Source of the DNA: JBOCEF01 sp047610385
Lineage (GTDB): Bacteria > Pseudomonadota > Alphaproteobacteria > Rhodobacterales > Rhodobacteraceae
Assembly (NCBI GenBank): GCA_047610385.1
Contig: JBLGAC010000003.1
Span: forward strand, 124,001-188,000
DNA: 64,000 bases
Direction: 5' to 3'
Shown here one piece after another: positions 8,859 to 16,797 of the stretch. Position numbers and translations under genes: made by a program. The notes under the pieces were generated by a model. That model was not told the origin of the DNA, ran no database searches, and saw only the letters and a program-made list of their open reading frames with translations. The first letter of the stretch is position 1, and each line of letters starts with the position of its first letter.

Positions 8859-9749
8859 ATGCAAACCACTTTACGCGGCGCGCTGACCTTCGACGGCATC
8901 GGACTTCACTCCGGCCGCCCGGTCCGACTGCGCATCCTGCCTGCTTCCGGCGAATATGGCATCTGGTTCAAGAGGCTTGATGTCGTGGGCCTTGACCCGA
9001 TGATCCCCGCGGCGTGGGATCGGGTCACTGACACGCGCATGTGCACGCTTTTGTCCAACACCGACGGTGTGTCAGTCTCAACGGTTGAACATCTGATGGC
9101 GGCGCTTGCCGGTATGGGCGTGACCAACGCGTTGATTGAACTTGATGGTCCCGAAGTGCCGATCATGGACGGCTCGTCCCGCGGGTTCGTGCAGGCGATC
9201 CAGGCACGCGGTCTGCGCAACGTCGACGGCGAGGCGCGGGTGATCCGCATCCTCAAGCCCGTCGAAGTGATCGACCATGGCCGCGTCGCACGGCTGGAGC
9301 CGTCGGACAAGTTTGAGATCGATTTTGAAATCGTCTTTGAGGACGCGGCGATCGGTGCCCAATCCAAAGTTCTGGCAATGGGTCCCGGCGTCTTTGCTGA
9401 ACAGTTGATGGATTGCCGGACCTTCTGCCGCAAGGCTGAGGTCGACGCACTTCAGAAAATGGGCCTCGCGCAGGGCGGCAGCCTTGAAAACGCGATCGTG
9501 GTCGATGGTGGTGAGGTGCTGAACCCCGGCGGCCTGCGCCGTCCCGATGAATTCGTGCGCCACAAGATGCTGGATGCCGTTGGCGATCTGGCGCTGGCGG
9601 GCGCGCCGATCATCGGGCGCTATGTCGGCCGCAAAGCCGGGCATGAGATGACCAACAAGTTGCTGCGCGCCCTGTTCGCCGCGCCCGACGCTTGGTGCTC
9701 CGATGTAATCGAACAGGACGTCCCCGCACGCCACACTGCCGCGCGCTGA
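8859..9749 (+). CDS. lpxC: UDP-3-O-acyl-N-acetylglucosamine deacetylase
   Basis: LpxC performs the committed, zinc-dependent deacetylation in lipid A synthesis. The 296-residue protein opens with the family N-terminus QTTLRGALTFDGIGLHSG. The zinc ligands are visible as H78 (in STVEHLMAAL), H235 and D239 (in FVRHKMLDAVGDL); the catalytic E77 and the general-acid H262 (in AGHEMTNKL) are also present. It stands as its own unit here, with a promoter upstream and a terminator at 9777-9806, the usual position between ftsZ and bamD in this group. Confidence 0.97.
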   Translation: MQTTLRGALTFDGIGLHSGRPVRLRILPASGEYGIWFKRLDVVGLDPMIPAAWDRVTDTRMCTLLSNTDGVSVSTVEHLMAALAGMGVTNALIELDGPEVPIMDGSSRGFVQAIQARGLRNVDGEARVIRILKPVEVIDHGRVARLEPSDKFEIDFEIVFEDAAIGAQSKVLAMGPGVFAEQLMDCRTFCRKAEVDALQKMGLAQGGSLENAIVVDGGEVLNPGGLRRPDEFVRHKMLDAVGDLALAGAPIIGRYVGRKAGHEMTNKLLRALFAAPDAWCSDVIEQDVPARHTAAR

Positions 9750-9776
9750 GCGCGCAGGGATCGATGCCGCAGATTA

Positions 9777-9806
9777 CGGGCACCTCCAACCGGGGGTGCC
9801 CGTTTT
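9777..9806 (+). terminator. Intrinsic terminator after lpxC
   Basis: CGGGCACC (9777-9784) pairs with GGTGCCCG (9795-9802), followed by TTTT. Confidence 0.8.
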
Positions 9807-10230
9807 GGTGGCGCGGCGCGGCCGGGCTCGGGGGGGCATGCGCCCCCGCTCGCCCGCCCGGGCGCGCCAGTGCGCGCCGTGCCCCGATCCGCGCTTTGTG
9901 CGGGGTGGCAGGCGGGGGATGCGCGATGTGGCCACCCGCGCGACGCCTTTTCTATCGCCGCGCAGGCGCGCCGTTGATGCTGGCACTGACAGTCGGGCGC
10001 GGCGCTGGGCCCAACGGGAGGCGCAGGGCGCAGCCCGGTGGCCGACGGGCGGGAGGCGTTGCCGTAGGGCGATGCGGTTAGGTAAATGCGCCTTCGTGCC
10101 CACCGTCTTTGCCCCCACAGTGCAAGAGGCATTGGCGCGCCCCCCCGATCTGTGTCAAACCTGCCAACCGAACCCGCCGACGCGCAGGGGACCGCCCCGT
10201 CCGCGCCGGAGAGACAGGAGACCGCCGCCC
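9807..10230. other. Non-coding gap before bamD
   Basis: About 420 very GC-rich bases. A frame open upstream of bamD runs through it, but the lipoprotein signal of BamD fixes that gene's start at 10231. No other gene was recognised. Confidence 0.4.
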
Positions 10231-11067
10231 ATGCGCTTGATGCTCCGGCTTGCGCCAATTGCGATTCTGACGCTTGTCCTCGCCGCCTGTTCCGGCAAGG
10301 AGGACGATCCGTTCGCGGACCCCTATGCGGGCCGTTCCGCCGCCTCGATCTATGCCGAGGCGGAGGTGCTGCTGAACGACGGTGACGCCGTCGCGTCGGG
10401 CGAGATGCTTGAGGAGCTTGAGCGCGTCCATCCGTATTCGGAATGGGCCAAGCGGGCGATGATCATGTCCGCTTTCGCGTATTATCAGGCGACGGAGTTC
10501 GATCGCGCGCGCCTTGCGGCACAGCGCTACATCGACTTTTTCCCCTCAGACGCCGAAGCGCCCTATGCGCAGTACCTCATCGCGCTCAGCTGGTATGACC
10601 AGATCGTTGACGTGGCCCGCGATCAGGGTGCCACGCGCAACGCGCTTGAAGAATTGCAGAAGGTCGTCCAGCGCTACCCGGCCTCGGAGTATGCGCGCGA
10701 ATCGAGCCTGAAGATCGACCTGGCCAGCGACCAGCTTGCCGGCAAGGAAATGATGATCGGGCGCTACTATCTTGGCCAAGGCCGCTACATCGCCGCGATC
10801 AACCGCTTCAAGACGGTGCTGACCCTGTACCAGACCACGTCCCACGCGCCTGAGGCGCTGCACCGGTTGGTGGAGGCGTATCTGAGCCTTGGCATCACCG
10901 GCGAGGCGCGGACCGCCGGCGCGGTGCTGGCCTTCAACTTCCCCGGCTCGGAATGGTATGAGGCGAGCTATGCGCGCCTTCAGGGCGAAGGCCTTGCGCC
11001 GTGGGAGGATCAGGAAAGCTGGATCTCCCGCGCGTTCCGCCGTGTGACCTCCGGCACGACGCTGTGA
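10231..11067 (+). CDS. bamD: Outer membrane assembly lipoprotein BamD
   Basis: BamD is the TPR lipoprotein of the Bam complex that inserts beta-barrel proteins into the outer membrane. The 278-residue protein has a lipoprotein signal with lipobox LAAC (Cys 20), then SIYAEAEVLLNDGD and successive TPR-like helices including HPYSEWAKRAMIMSAFAYY and RYIDFFPS, typical of BamD/YfiO. The start at 10231 follows CAGGAGACC and places the lipobox correctly; a longer open frame upstream is not used. A terminator follows, then recN. Confidence 0.95.
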   Translation: MRLMLRLAPIAILTLVLAACSGKEDDPFADPYAGRSAASIYAEAEVLLNDGDAVASGEMLEELERVHPYSEWAKRAMIMSAFAYYQATEFDRARLAAQRYIDFFPSDAEAPYAQYLIALSWYDQIVDVARDQGATRNALEELQKVVQRYPASEYARESSLKIDLASDQLAGKEMMIGRYYLGQGRYIAAINRFKTVLTLYQTTSHAPEALHRLVEAYLSLGITGEARTAGAVLAFNFPGSEWYEASYARLQGEGLAPWEDQESWISRAFRRVTSGTTL

Positions 11068-11077
11068 TCTTTGGGCG

Positions 11078-11110
11078 GGGGCGCTGCCTCCGCCCGCGCC
11101 CCGTTTTTTT
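11078..11110 (+). terminator. Intrinsic terminator after bamD
   Basis: GGGGCGC (11078-11084) pairs with GCGCCCC (11096-11102), followed by seven Ts. An alternative nested 9-bp hairpin overlaps it. Confidence 0.8.
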
Positions 11111-11135
11111 CCGACAATAAGGATCGCCGGGCGCC

Positions 11136-12788
11136 ATGCTCCGCACCCTCGCCATTCGCGACATCGTTCTGATTGAGCGGCTCGATCTGGATTTTGAACC
11201 GGGTCTGAACGTGCTGACCGGCGAAACCGGGGCCGGCAAATCCATCTTGCTTGATGCGCTGGGTTTTGCGCTGGGGCGGCGGGGCCGGGGCGCGTCTGCG
11301 CGCGCAGGCACCGAACGTGGATCGGTTGAGGCGGTGTTCGACCTGCCCGCCCTTCATCCGGCCCGCGCCGTGCTGGCCGAGATCGGGCTGGAGGTCGCGG
11401 GCGAGGAGCTGATCCTGCGCCGCCATGTGACGGCTGAGGGCCGCTCTGCCGCATGGATCAACGACCGCCGGGCAACCGCCGATGCGCTGGCACGGCTGGG
11501 CGAGACGCTGGTCGAGGTTCATGGCCAGCATGACGACCGTGGCCTTTTGAACCCGCGTGGCCATCGCGGCATCCTTGATCGCTGGGCGGGGCTTGAGGCG
11601 CTGTTGGCAACCACCCGCACGACGTGGATCGCGCGGCGTGAGGCTGAGACCGCGCTGGCCGTGGCTGAGGCTGAGATCGCCGCCGCCGCCGCCGATGCCG
11701 AATTTCTGCGCCACGCGGTCAAGGAGCTTGAGGACCTAGCGCCCGAGCCCCGCGAAGAAGAGGCGCTGGACGTCGAGCGCCGCCTGATGCAGGCCGCTGA
11801 GAAAATCGGTGAGGACATCTCACGCGCTTCGCAGGCGCTGGGGCGGCAGGGCGCGGAGAGCATGTTGGGTGACGCGCTGCGCTGGCTGGACGATGCCGCG
11901 GCGTCGGCCGAAGGGCGGCTGGACGCGCCTTTGGCAGCGCTGGAGCGGGCGCTGAACGAGGTGGCGGACGCGCAGGCGGGGGTCGATGACGCGCTGAACG
12001 GGCTTTCCTTCGATCCCGCGCGCCTTGAAATTGTGACCGAGCGGCTGTTCGCGCTGCGCGGGCTGGCGCGCAAGCATCGGGTGCTGCCTGAGGCGCTGCC
12101 GGATCTGGCCGCTGCGATGGCCGCAAAACTGGCTGAGATCGACGGCGGTGAGGCGCGGATTGAAGGGCTGACCGATGCCGCCAACGCCGCCCGCCGCGCA
12201 TTTGACGACGCCGCGGGCGCGCTGACCGCCGCGCGCCGCGATGCGGCGGTGCGTTTGGACGGGGCCGTGATGGCTGAATTGCCGCCCCTGAAGATGGAGC
12301 GCGCGATCTTCGCCACCGCCATCACGCCTGAGGCCCCAGGCCCTGACGGCGTGGACCGCGTCGCCTTTACCGTGGCCCCCAATCCGGGCGCCGCGGCGGG
12401 GGCGATTGGCGCGATTGCGTCGGGTGGGGAGCTGTCGCGCTTTTTGCTGGCGCTGAAAGCGTCACTGGCCGGGCGCGGAGAGCCCAAGACCTTGATCTTT
12501 GACGAAATCGACCGGGGTGTTGGCGGCGCGACCGCCGACGCGGTGGGCAGGCGGCTTGAGTCGCTGTCGCGCGACGCGCAGGTGTTGGTGGTGACCCACG
12601 CCCCGCAGGTTGCCGCGCGGGCGGCCAAGCATTTCCGCATCGAAAAGCTGGTGGAGAACGACATCACCCGCACCGAGGTCATGCCCTTGGCGCGCCTGGC
12701 CCGCGAGGCTGAGATCGCGCGCATGTTGGCTGGTGAAACCGTCACCGAGGCGGCGCGTGATGCGGCGCGCGCGCTGCTGGCCGGCTGA
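11136..12788 (+). CDS. recN: DNA repair protein RecN
   Basis: RecN is an SMC-like ATPase that holds DNA ends together during double-strand-break repair. The 550-residue protein has the Walker A motif GETGAGKS at residues 29-36, long coiled-coil arms in the middle, the ABC signature SGGELSRFLLALK and Walker B TLIFDEIDRGVGG in the C-terminal third. It ends with the H-loop VTHAPQVAARA. Following bamD is normal for the order; ligA, which often comes next in relatives, is not seen here because a mobile element and other genes follow. Confidence 0.96.
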   Translation: MLRTLAIRDIVLIERLDLDFEPGLNVLTGETGAGKSILLDALGFALGRRGRGASARAGTERGSVEAVFDLPALHPARAVLAEIGLEVAGEELILRRHVTAEGRSAAWINDRRATADALARLGETLVEVHGQHDDRGLLNPRGHRGILDRWAGLEALLATTRTTWIARREAETALAVAEAEIAAAAADAEFLRHAVKELEDLAPEPREEEALDVERRLMQAAEKIGEDISRASQALGRQGAESMLGDALRWLDDAAASAEGRLDAPLAALERALNEVADAQAGVDDALNGLSFDPARLEIVTERLFALRGLARKHRVLPEALPDLAAAMAAKLAEIDGGEARIEGLTDAANAARRAFDDAAGALTAARRDAAVRLDGAVMAELPPLKMERAIFATAITPEAPGPDGVDRVAFTVAPNPGAAAGAIGAIASGGELSRFLLALKASLAGRGEPKTLIFDEIDRGVGGATADAVGRRLESLSRDAQVLVVTHAPQVAARAAKHFRIEKLVENDITRTEVMPLARLAREAEIARMLAGETVTEAARDAARALLAG

Positions 12789-12798
12789 CGGGGTTGGT

Positions 12799-12852
12799 GC
12801 GGCCCATCGCGGCCCCTTCGGGGGGCCGCATCTGGCCCACCCTGCACCCCTT
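12799..12852. repeat. Dispersed intergenic palindromic repeat, copy 1
   Basis: Just after recN, CCCATCGCGGCCC, then a hairpin (GCGGCCCC 12809-12816 with GGGGCCGC 12822-12829), then CTGGCCCACCCTGCACCCCTT. The same order of blocks recurs at 46029-46089 after another gene. Confidence 0.65.
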
Positions 12853-12973
12853 TTCCGGCACCTTTAGCCGAGGGCCCGTATCGGCCCCCGGCAAGTCCCA
12901 GTCAAAAATTGGTGTTTCGTTCTCAGGCAAAGCCGTTGTTTCGCCCTAGGCGAAGCCATTACCGCCCCCCTTA

Positions 12974-13838
12974 GGCTCAGGACCCACAGAATGGATTTCC
13001 CTTGACTGCCGGTTATGATTCAAACATCCCAAACGTTGGGTGGTTCGCCATGTCTGATCCCCACTTCTGGCTTACAGAAGCCCAGTTTTCGCGCCTGTAG
13101 CCGCTTTTGCTCAGTAAGCCTCGTGGGGTGCCTCGGGTCGATGATCGGCGGGTGATCAGCGCCATGGTCCATGTGATCCGCAAAGGGCTGATGAGGCGCG
13201 ACGCCCCCGCCACCTACGGTCCGCACAAGACCCTGTACAACCGGTTCATCAGGTGGAGCCGGATCGGCGTGTTCGATCGGATATTCGCAACTCTGGCCGC
13301 CGAAGGCACCGCGCCGGAGACCGTCATGATTGACGCGACCCACCTCAAAGCGTACCGCACCGAGGCGAGCTTGGTCAAAAAGGGGCTGTTCCCCGCCGCA
13401 TCGGGCGGACCAAATGGGGCCTGACCTCCAAGCTGCACGCCGTCTGCGACGGCAAGCCATTGATATTGCTTCTCACCGAGGGGCACCCTCTCGGCGATGC
13501 ACGCATCGCTTGCCGGGCAGCGGTTCAGCGATTACCGCGGCGCCGCGACCGTCTTGCAGGCGCTGCCGGACGCCAGGGCCCTTATCGCCGACAAGGGCTG
13601 CGAGGCGCGACTGGTTCCGCCACGCCCTGTCTGATCTGAAAATCTCACCATGCATTCTTGGACGCAAGAACCGCAAAGCCCCGCCCCCCTATGACGCCAA
13701 AACCTGCAAGCAGCGCAATCTGGTCGAGCGCATGTTCGGCATGCTCAAGAACTGGCGCTGGTGGGCGCTGCGCCCACACGTTCATGAGCGCCATCTGCAT
13801 CGCTGCAACCGTCATATTCTGGTTATGAGTCCTGAGCC
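12974..13838 (+). mobile_element. Defective IS5-family (IS427-like) insertion sequence
   Basis: Perfect 10-bp terminal inverted repeats (GGCTCAGGAC 12974-12983 and GTCCTGAGCC 13829-13838) bound an 865-bp element, flanked on both sides by TA, the target duplication expected of the IS427 group. The single transposase gene inside is broken, so the element is probably immobile by itself. Group assignment is from the transposase look and the TA duplication. Confidence 0.85.
13050..13828 (+). pseudogene. IS5-family transposase, broken
   Basis: The N-terminal half reads MSDPHFWLTEAQFSRL, an amber stop at 13098-13100, then PRVDDRRVISAMVHVIRKGL, YGPHKTLYNRF and the first catalytic Asp region TVMIDATHLKAYRT. 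After 13424 the homologous reading moves between frames: LTSKLHAVCDG, GAATVLQALPDARALIADKG, YDAKTCKQRNLVERMFGMLK and TFMSAICIAATVIFWL. At least three lesions besides the amber stop are needed to connect these. Some IS5 relatives use one programmed frameshift, but this many breaks means decay. Confidence 0.88.
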
Positions 13839-13861
13839 TAGACGAAGCCGTTGCCGCCCCC

Positions 13862-14296
13862 CTAGGCGAAGCCGTTGCCGCCCGATGACGGCGCGCAGCG
13901 GATCAGGCGCGATGTCTGCACCGCTGCCTGCCGATGCACCACGGCCTTTTGGTAATCCGGGTCCGTGACCATCGCGAGGAACGCCCCCGCATTCGGATAG
14001 CGCGCGATGAAGCAGGCGTCCCAATGCGCATCCTGTGGCCCGATCAGCATCGCGTCCATTGTCCCGCGCCAGATGATCTCTCCGCCCAGGCGTGCAAAAA
14101 TTGGTCCGCTGTCGCGCCCATAGGCGGCGTAGGCCTCGGCGCCGGTCATTGCCTTGGCGTGGTTGGGGTGATCCTCGGGATAGGCGGCGATGCGGCGAAA
14201 GGCGACGAGGTTGAGCATTTCGATCGGCTGGTCGCGGGGCAGGGCCTTGAACGCGTCAAACTGGGCGCGGGTCGGGTCGATGTGGATGTCGGTCAT
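13862..14296 (-). CDS. DUF1330 family protein
   Basis: A 144-residue protein with the dimeric alpha/beta-barrel look of DUF1330: IEMLNLVAFR, GAEAYAAYGRDSGPIF, a Gly-Gly strand, then CFIARYPNAGAFLAMVTDPDYQKAV. The function of the family is not established. The stop codon (CTA at 13862-13864 on the plus strand) and the tail GGNGFA lie in a 24-bp tandem repeat that continues past the gene and contains an insertion sequence. The true ancestral C-terminus may therefore have been altered by repeat turnover. Confidence 0.85.
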   Translation of the reverse strand: MTDIHIDPTRAQFDAFKALPRDQPIEMLNLVAFRRIAAYPEDHPNHAKAMTGAEAYAAYGRDSGPIFARLGGEIIWRGTMDAMLIGPQDAHWDACFIARYPNAGAFLAMVTDPDYQKAVVHRQAAVQTSRLIRCAPSSGGNGFA

Positions 14297-14497
14297 TTAG
14301 GGCCCTCCGGGGCGGCGCCGTCTTGTGAAACCATGTTCCACCAATTCGGGGTTCATGATGCACGGCAGCGCACGCCTGCGCACGCGTGGATTTCGGCGGT
14401 GACGGTGGGGAGCATGGCCAAGCCACCGCAGCGCCATGGCAAATGCCCGATCGCGGCGCGCGCGGTGGCGGGGCTGGTCAAAGCCCCGCCGGGTTGA

Positions 14498-15871
14498 TCA
14501 GTTGATCTGCACCACCTTGCCGGGGTTCAGGATGTTCGCCGGGTCGAGCGCGCGCTTGATCTGCGCCATCACGGCCCAGGCGGCGCCGTGCTCGGCCTCC
14601 ATGTATTCCATCTTGCCGCGGCCGATGCCGTGTTCCCCGGTGACCGTGCCGCCAAGGCGCAGCGACAGCTCGTTCATGCGGTGCGCAAGGCGTTTGGCTT
14701 CTTTGAGGTCCTCAGGCTTTGCAGGGTCGATCAGCAGGGTGGTGTGGAAATTGCCATCCCCGACATGGCCGACCACCGCGCCGCCCACCGGGCTTTCGCG
14801 CATGTCCTGCATGGTGGCCAGCAGCGCCTCAGCCAAGCGCGAGATCGGCACGCAGGCATCAGTGGTCAGCACCTGGCAACCGGGCTTCAGCGCCTTCATC
14901 GCGTAATAGCCGTTGTGGCGCGCGGCCCACAGGCGGTTGCGGTCTTCAAGGGATGCGGCCCATTGAAATTCGCCCGCGCCGTGTTCGGCGGCGATGGCGC
15001 CGAACAGTTCGGCCTGTTCCTTGGTTCCGGCCTCAGTGCCATGGAATTCTAGGAAAAGGTGCGGCTGTAACGCCATGTCCATGTCGGCGTATTTGTTGAA
15101 CGCGTCGATGGCGCCGGGGTCCAGAAATTCGATCCGTGCGACGGGGATGCCCATCTGGATCGTTTCAATGACCGCAGCGACCGCGCCTTCTACGGTGTCA
15201 AACGGGCACACCGCCGATGTGATGCTTTCGGGCGTGCCTTGCAGGCGCACCGTCAGTTCGGTGATGATCGCCAGCGTGCCTTCGGAGCCGACGATCAGGT
15301 TCTTCAGATCATACCCTGCGGATGATTTGCGTGCGCGCGACCCGGCACGGATGATCTGGCCGTCGGCCAAAACCGCCTCAAGCGCCAGCACATTGTCGCG
15401 CATGGTGCCGTAGCGCACCGCGGTGGTGCCCGATGCACGGGTGGCGGCCATGCCGCCCAGCGTTGCGTTGGCGCCGGGATCAACCGGGAAAAACAAGCCG
15501 GTGGCGCGCAGTTCGGTGTTCAGCCCTTCACGGGTCACGCCGGGCTGGACCACGGCGTCCAGATCTGCGTCGTTGATGGTCAGGACTTTGTCCATCCGGC
15601 TCATGTCCAGGCTGATGCCGCCCTGAAACGCCAGCGCGTGGCCTTCAAGCGATGTCCCAACGCCCCAGGCGACAACCGGGCAGCCTTCGTCGGCGCAGAT
15701 GCGCACGGCTTGGGACACCTCCTCAGTTGAGCGGGGGAACAGGACGCCGTCGGGCAGGGTGACGGGGAAATAGCTTTCGTTCTGGCCATGATGGTCGCGC
15801 ACCGCGGCGGCGGTGCTGAACTGGTCGCCGAACGCGTCCGCAAGGCGGATCAGGGCGTTTTCGATGGTCAT
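14498..15871 (-). CDS. FAD-linked D-2-hydroxyacid dehydrogenase (D-lactate dehydrogenase, cytochrome type)
   Basis: A 457-residue flavoenzyme of the GlcD/Dld family, oxidising D-lactate or a related D-2-hydroxy acid and passing electrons to the respiratory chain. The PCMH-type FAD domain is in the N-terminal half (WGVGTSLEGHALAFQGGISL, DPGANATLGGMAATRASG, GSEGTLAIITELTVRL). The C-terminal FAD-oxidase domain has GHVGDGNFH and TGEHGIGRGK with the conserved histidine. The start at 15871 (MTIENA) is preferred to an in-frame ATG 32 codons upstream, which would add an unconserved Arg-rich segment. It stands alone; the exact substrate cannot be read. Confidence 0.88.
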   Translation of the reverse strand: MTIENALIRLADAFGDQFSTAAAVRDHHGQNESYFPVTLPDGVLFPRSTEEVSQAVRICADEGCPVVAWGVGTSLEGHALAFQGGISLDMSRMDKVLTINDADLDAVVQPGVTREGLNTELRATGLFFPVDPGANATLGGMAATRASGTTAVRYGTMRDNVLALEAVLADGQIIRAGSRARKSSAGYDLKNLIVGSEGTLAIITELTVRLQGTPESITSAVCPFDTVEGAVAAVIETIQMGIPVARIEFLDPGAIDAFNKYADMDMALQPHLFLEFHGTEAGTKEQAELFGAIAAEHGAGEFQWAASLEDRNRLWAARHNGYYAMKALKPGCQVLTTDACVPISRLAEALLATMQDMRESPVGGAVVGHVGDGNFHTTLLIDPAKPEDLKEAKRLAHRMNELSLRLGGTVTGEHGIGRGKMEYMEAEHGAAWAVMAQIKRALDPANILNPGKVVQIN

Positions 15872-16022
15872 GGGCGTTTCTCTCTCTCCCTCGAGGTCCG
15901 GTTTGATTTGACAGTATCGGTATACGCGGCGAAGCAAAAGCGCAGAGGGAGAATGTTTTAACCCCATCGCTCAAGGTTTTGTGCAATCTGTCGGAAAGTA
16001 GAGTTATCCGGAGGGACCAAAC

Positions 16023-16646
16023 ATGACTGCCAAGTTAGCCCAGATTGATCCCGAAATCGTCACGCGCGATCTTGCGAGGCTTGAGGCCATGTCGGACGCC
16101 GCCTCGCTGGCACGGTTGATCAGCGGCGTGCGCCAGCCGCCGCCCATGGCGCCGATCCCGGAGTTCACCAAAAGCCCCCTGCGCACTGCGCCAGCGACAG
16201 TGCCGTCAGCGTGGATTGATTATAATGGGCACATGAACGTGTCCTATTACACCATGGCTTTCGACAAGGCTGCGGATCAGATCTATGACGAGGTGCTGCT
16301 GATCGGTGCTGATTACGCGCGCCAGTCGCGCATGGGCCCTTATGTCATCCAGCAGCAGATCCATTATATTGGCGAATTGCTGCGTGGTGACGAATTCTGC
16401 ATCGGGTTCCGGATACTCGACTGGGACGCCAAGCGGATGCACACTTGGTCCGACCTGATCCGGGTGTCGGACGGGAGCATCGCTGCCTCGGCCGAGGCGC
16501 TGATGATGAACGTGGATCTGGAACTGCGGCGCTCCGCGCCCTATCCCGACTGGGCGCTGGCGCGGATTGACGCTTTGGGCATGGCCCAGAGGGACCTGCC
16601 ACGCCCCGCGCTTGTGGGCCGCACCATCGGCATCCGCAGGGCCTGA
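16023..16646 (+). CDS. Hotdog-fold acyl-CoA thioesterase, similar to betainyl-CoA thioesterase
   Basis: A 207-residue protein with the 4-hydroxybenzoyl-CoA thioesterase-like signature WIDYNGHMNVSYYTMAFDKA, in which the Asp is catalytic, followed by YVIQQQIHYIGELLRGDEF. The N-terminal 60 residues are an extra segment. The closest remembered relatives are the thioesterase fused to carnitine 3-dehydrogenase and stand-alone betainyl-CoA thioesterases, but no carnitine dehydrogenase is next to it, so the substrate is inferred only loosely. GGAGGG precedes the ATG. It is divergent from the FAD dehydrogenase gene. Confidence 0.8.
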   Translation: MTAKLAQIDPEIVTRDLARLEAMSDAASLARLISGVRQPPPMAPIPEFTKSPLRTAPATVPSAWIDYNGHMNVSYYTMAFDKAADQIYDEVLLIGADYARQSRMGPYVIQQQIHYIGELLRGDEFCIGFRILDWDAKRMHTWSDLIRVSDGSIAASAEALMMNVDLELRRSAPYPDWALARIDALGMAQRDLPRPALVGRTIGIRRA

Positions 16647-16797
16647 GGCGCCCGCGCCAAGAGGGCGCGTTGCAACCATATGGGCGGCAGCGTCTGATCG
16701 CACTGCATTGGCCGCGGGCCGATGGGCCCGCGGCGGCGCGCCTGCGAACATATGAATGCAGCCTGCCCTCCCACCGGGAACAGGCCGGGAGAGCGTG

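Larger units (their letters stand above)
12925..13883. repeat. Four imperfect 24-bp tandem repeats, split by an insertion sequence
   Basis: Copies at 12925-12947, 12948-12971, 13840-13863 and 13864-13883 share the core AGGCGAAGCCGTTGCCGCCC. The insertion sequence separates copies 2 and 3. On the minus strand the last copy encodes the GGNGFA-stop tail of the DUF1330 gene, so the array consists of duplicated gene end. Confidence 0.85.
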
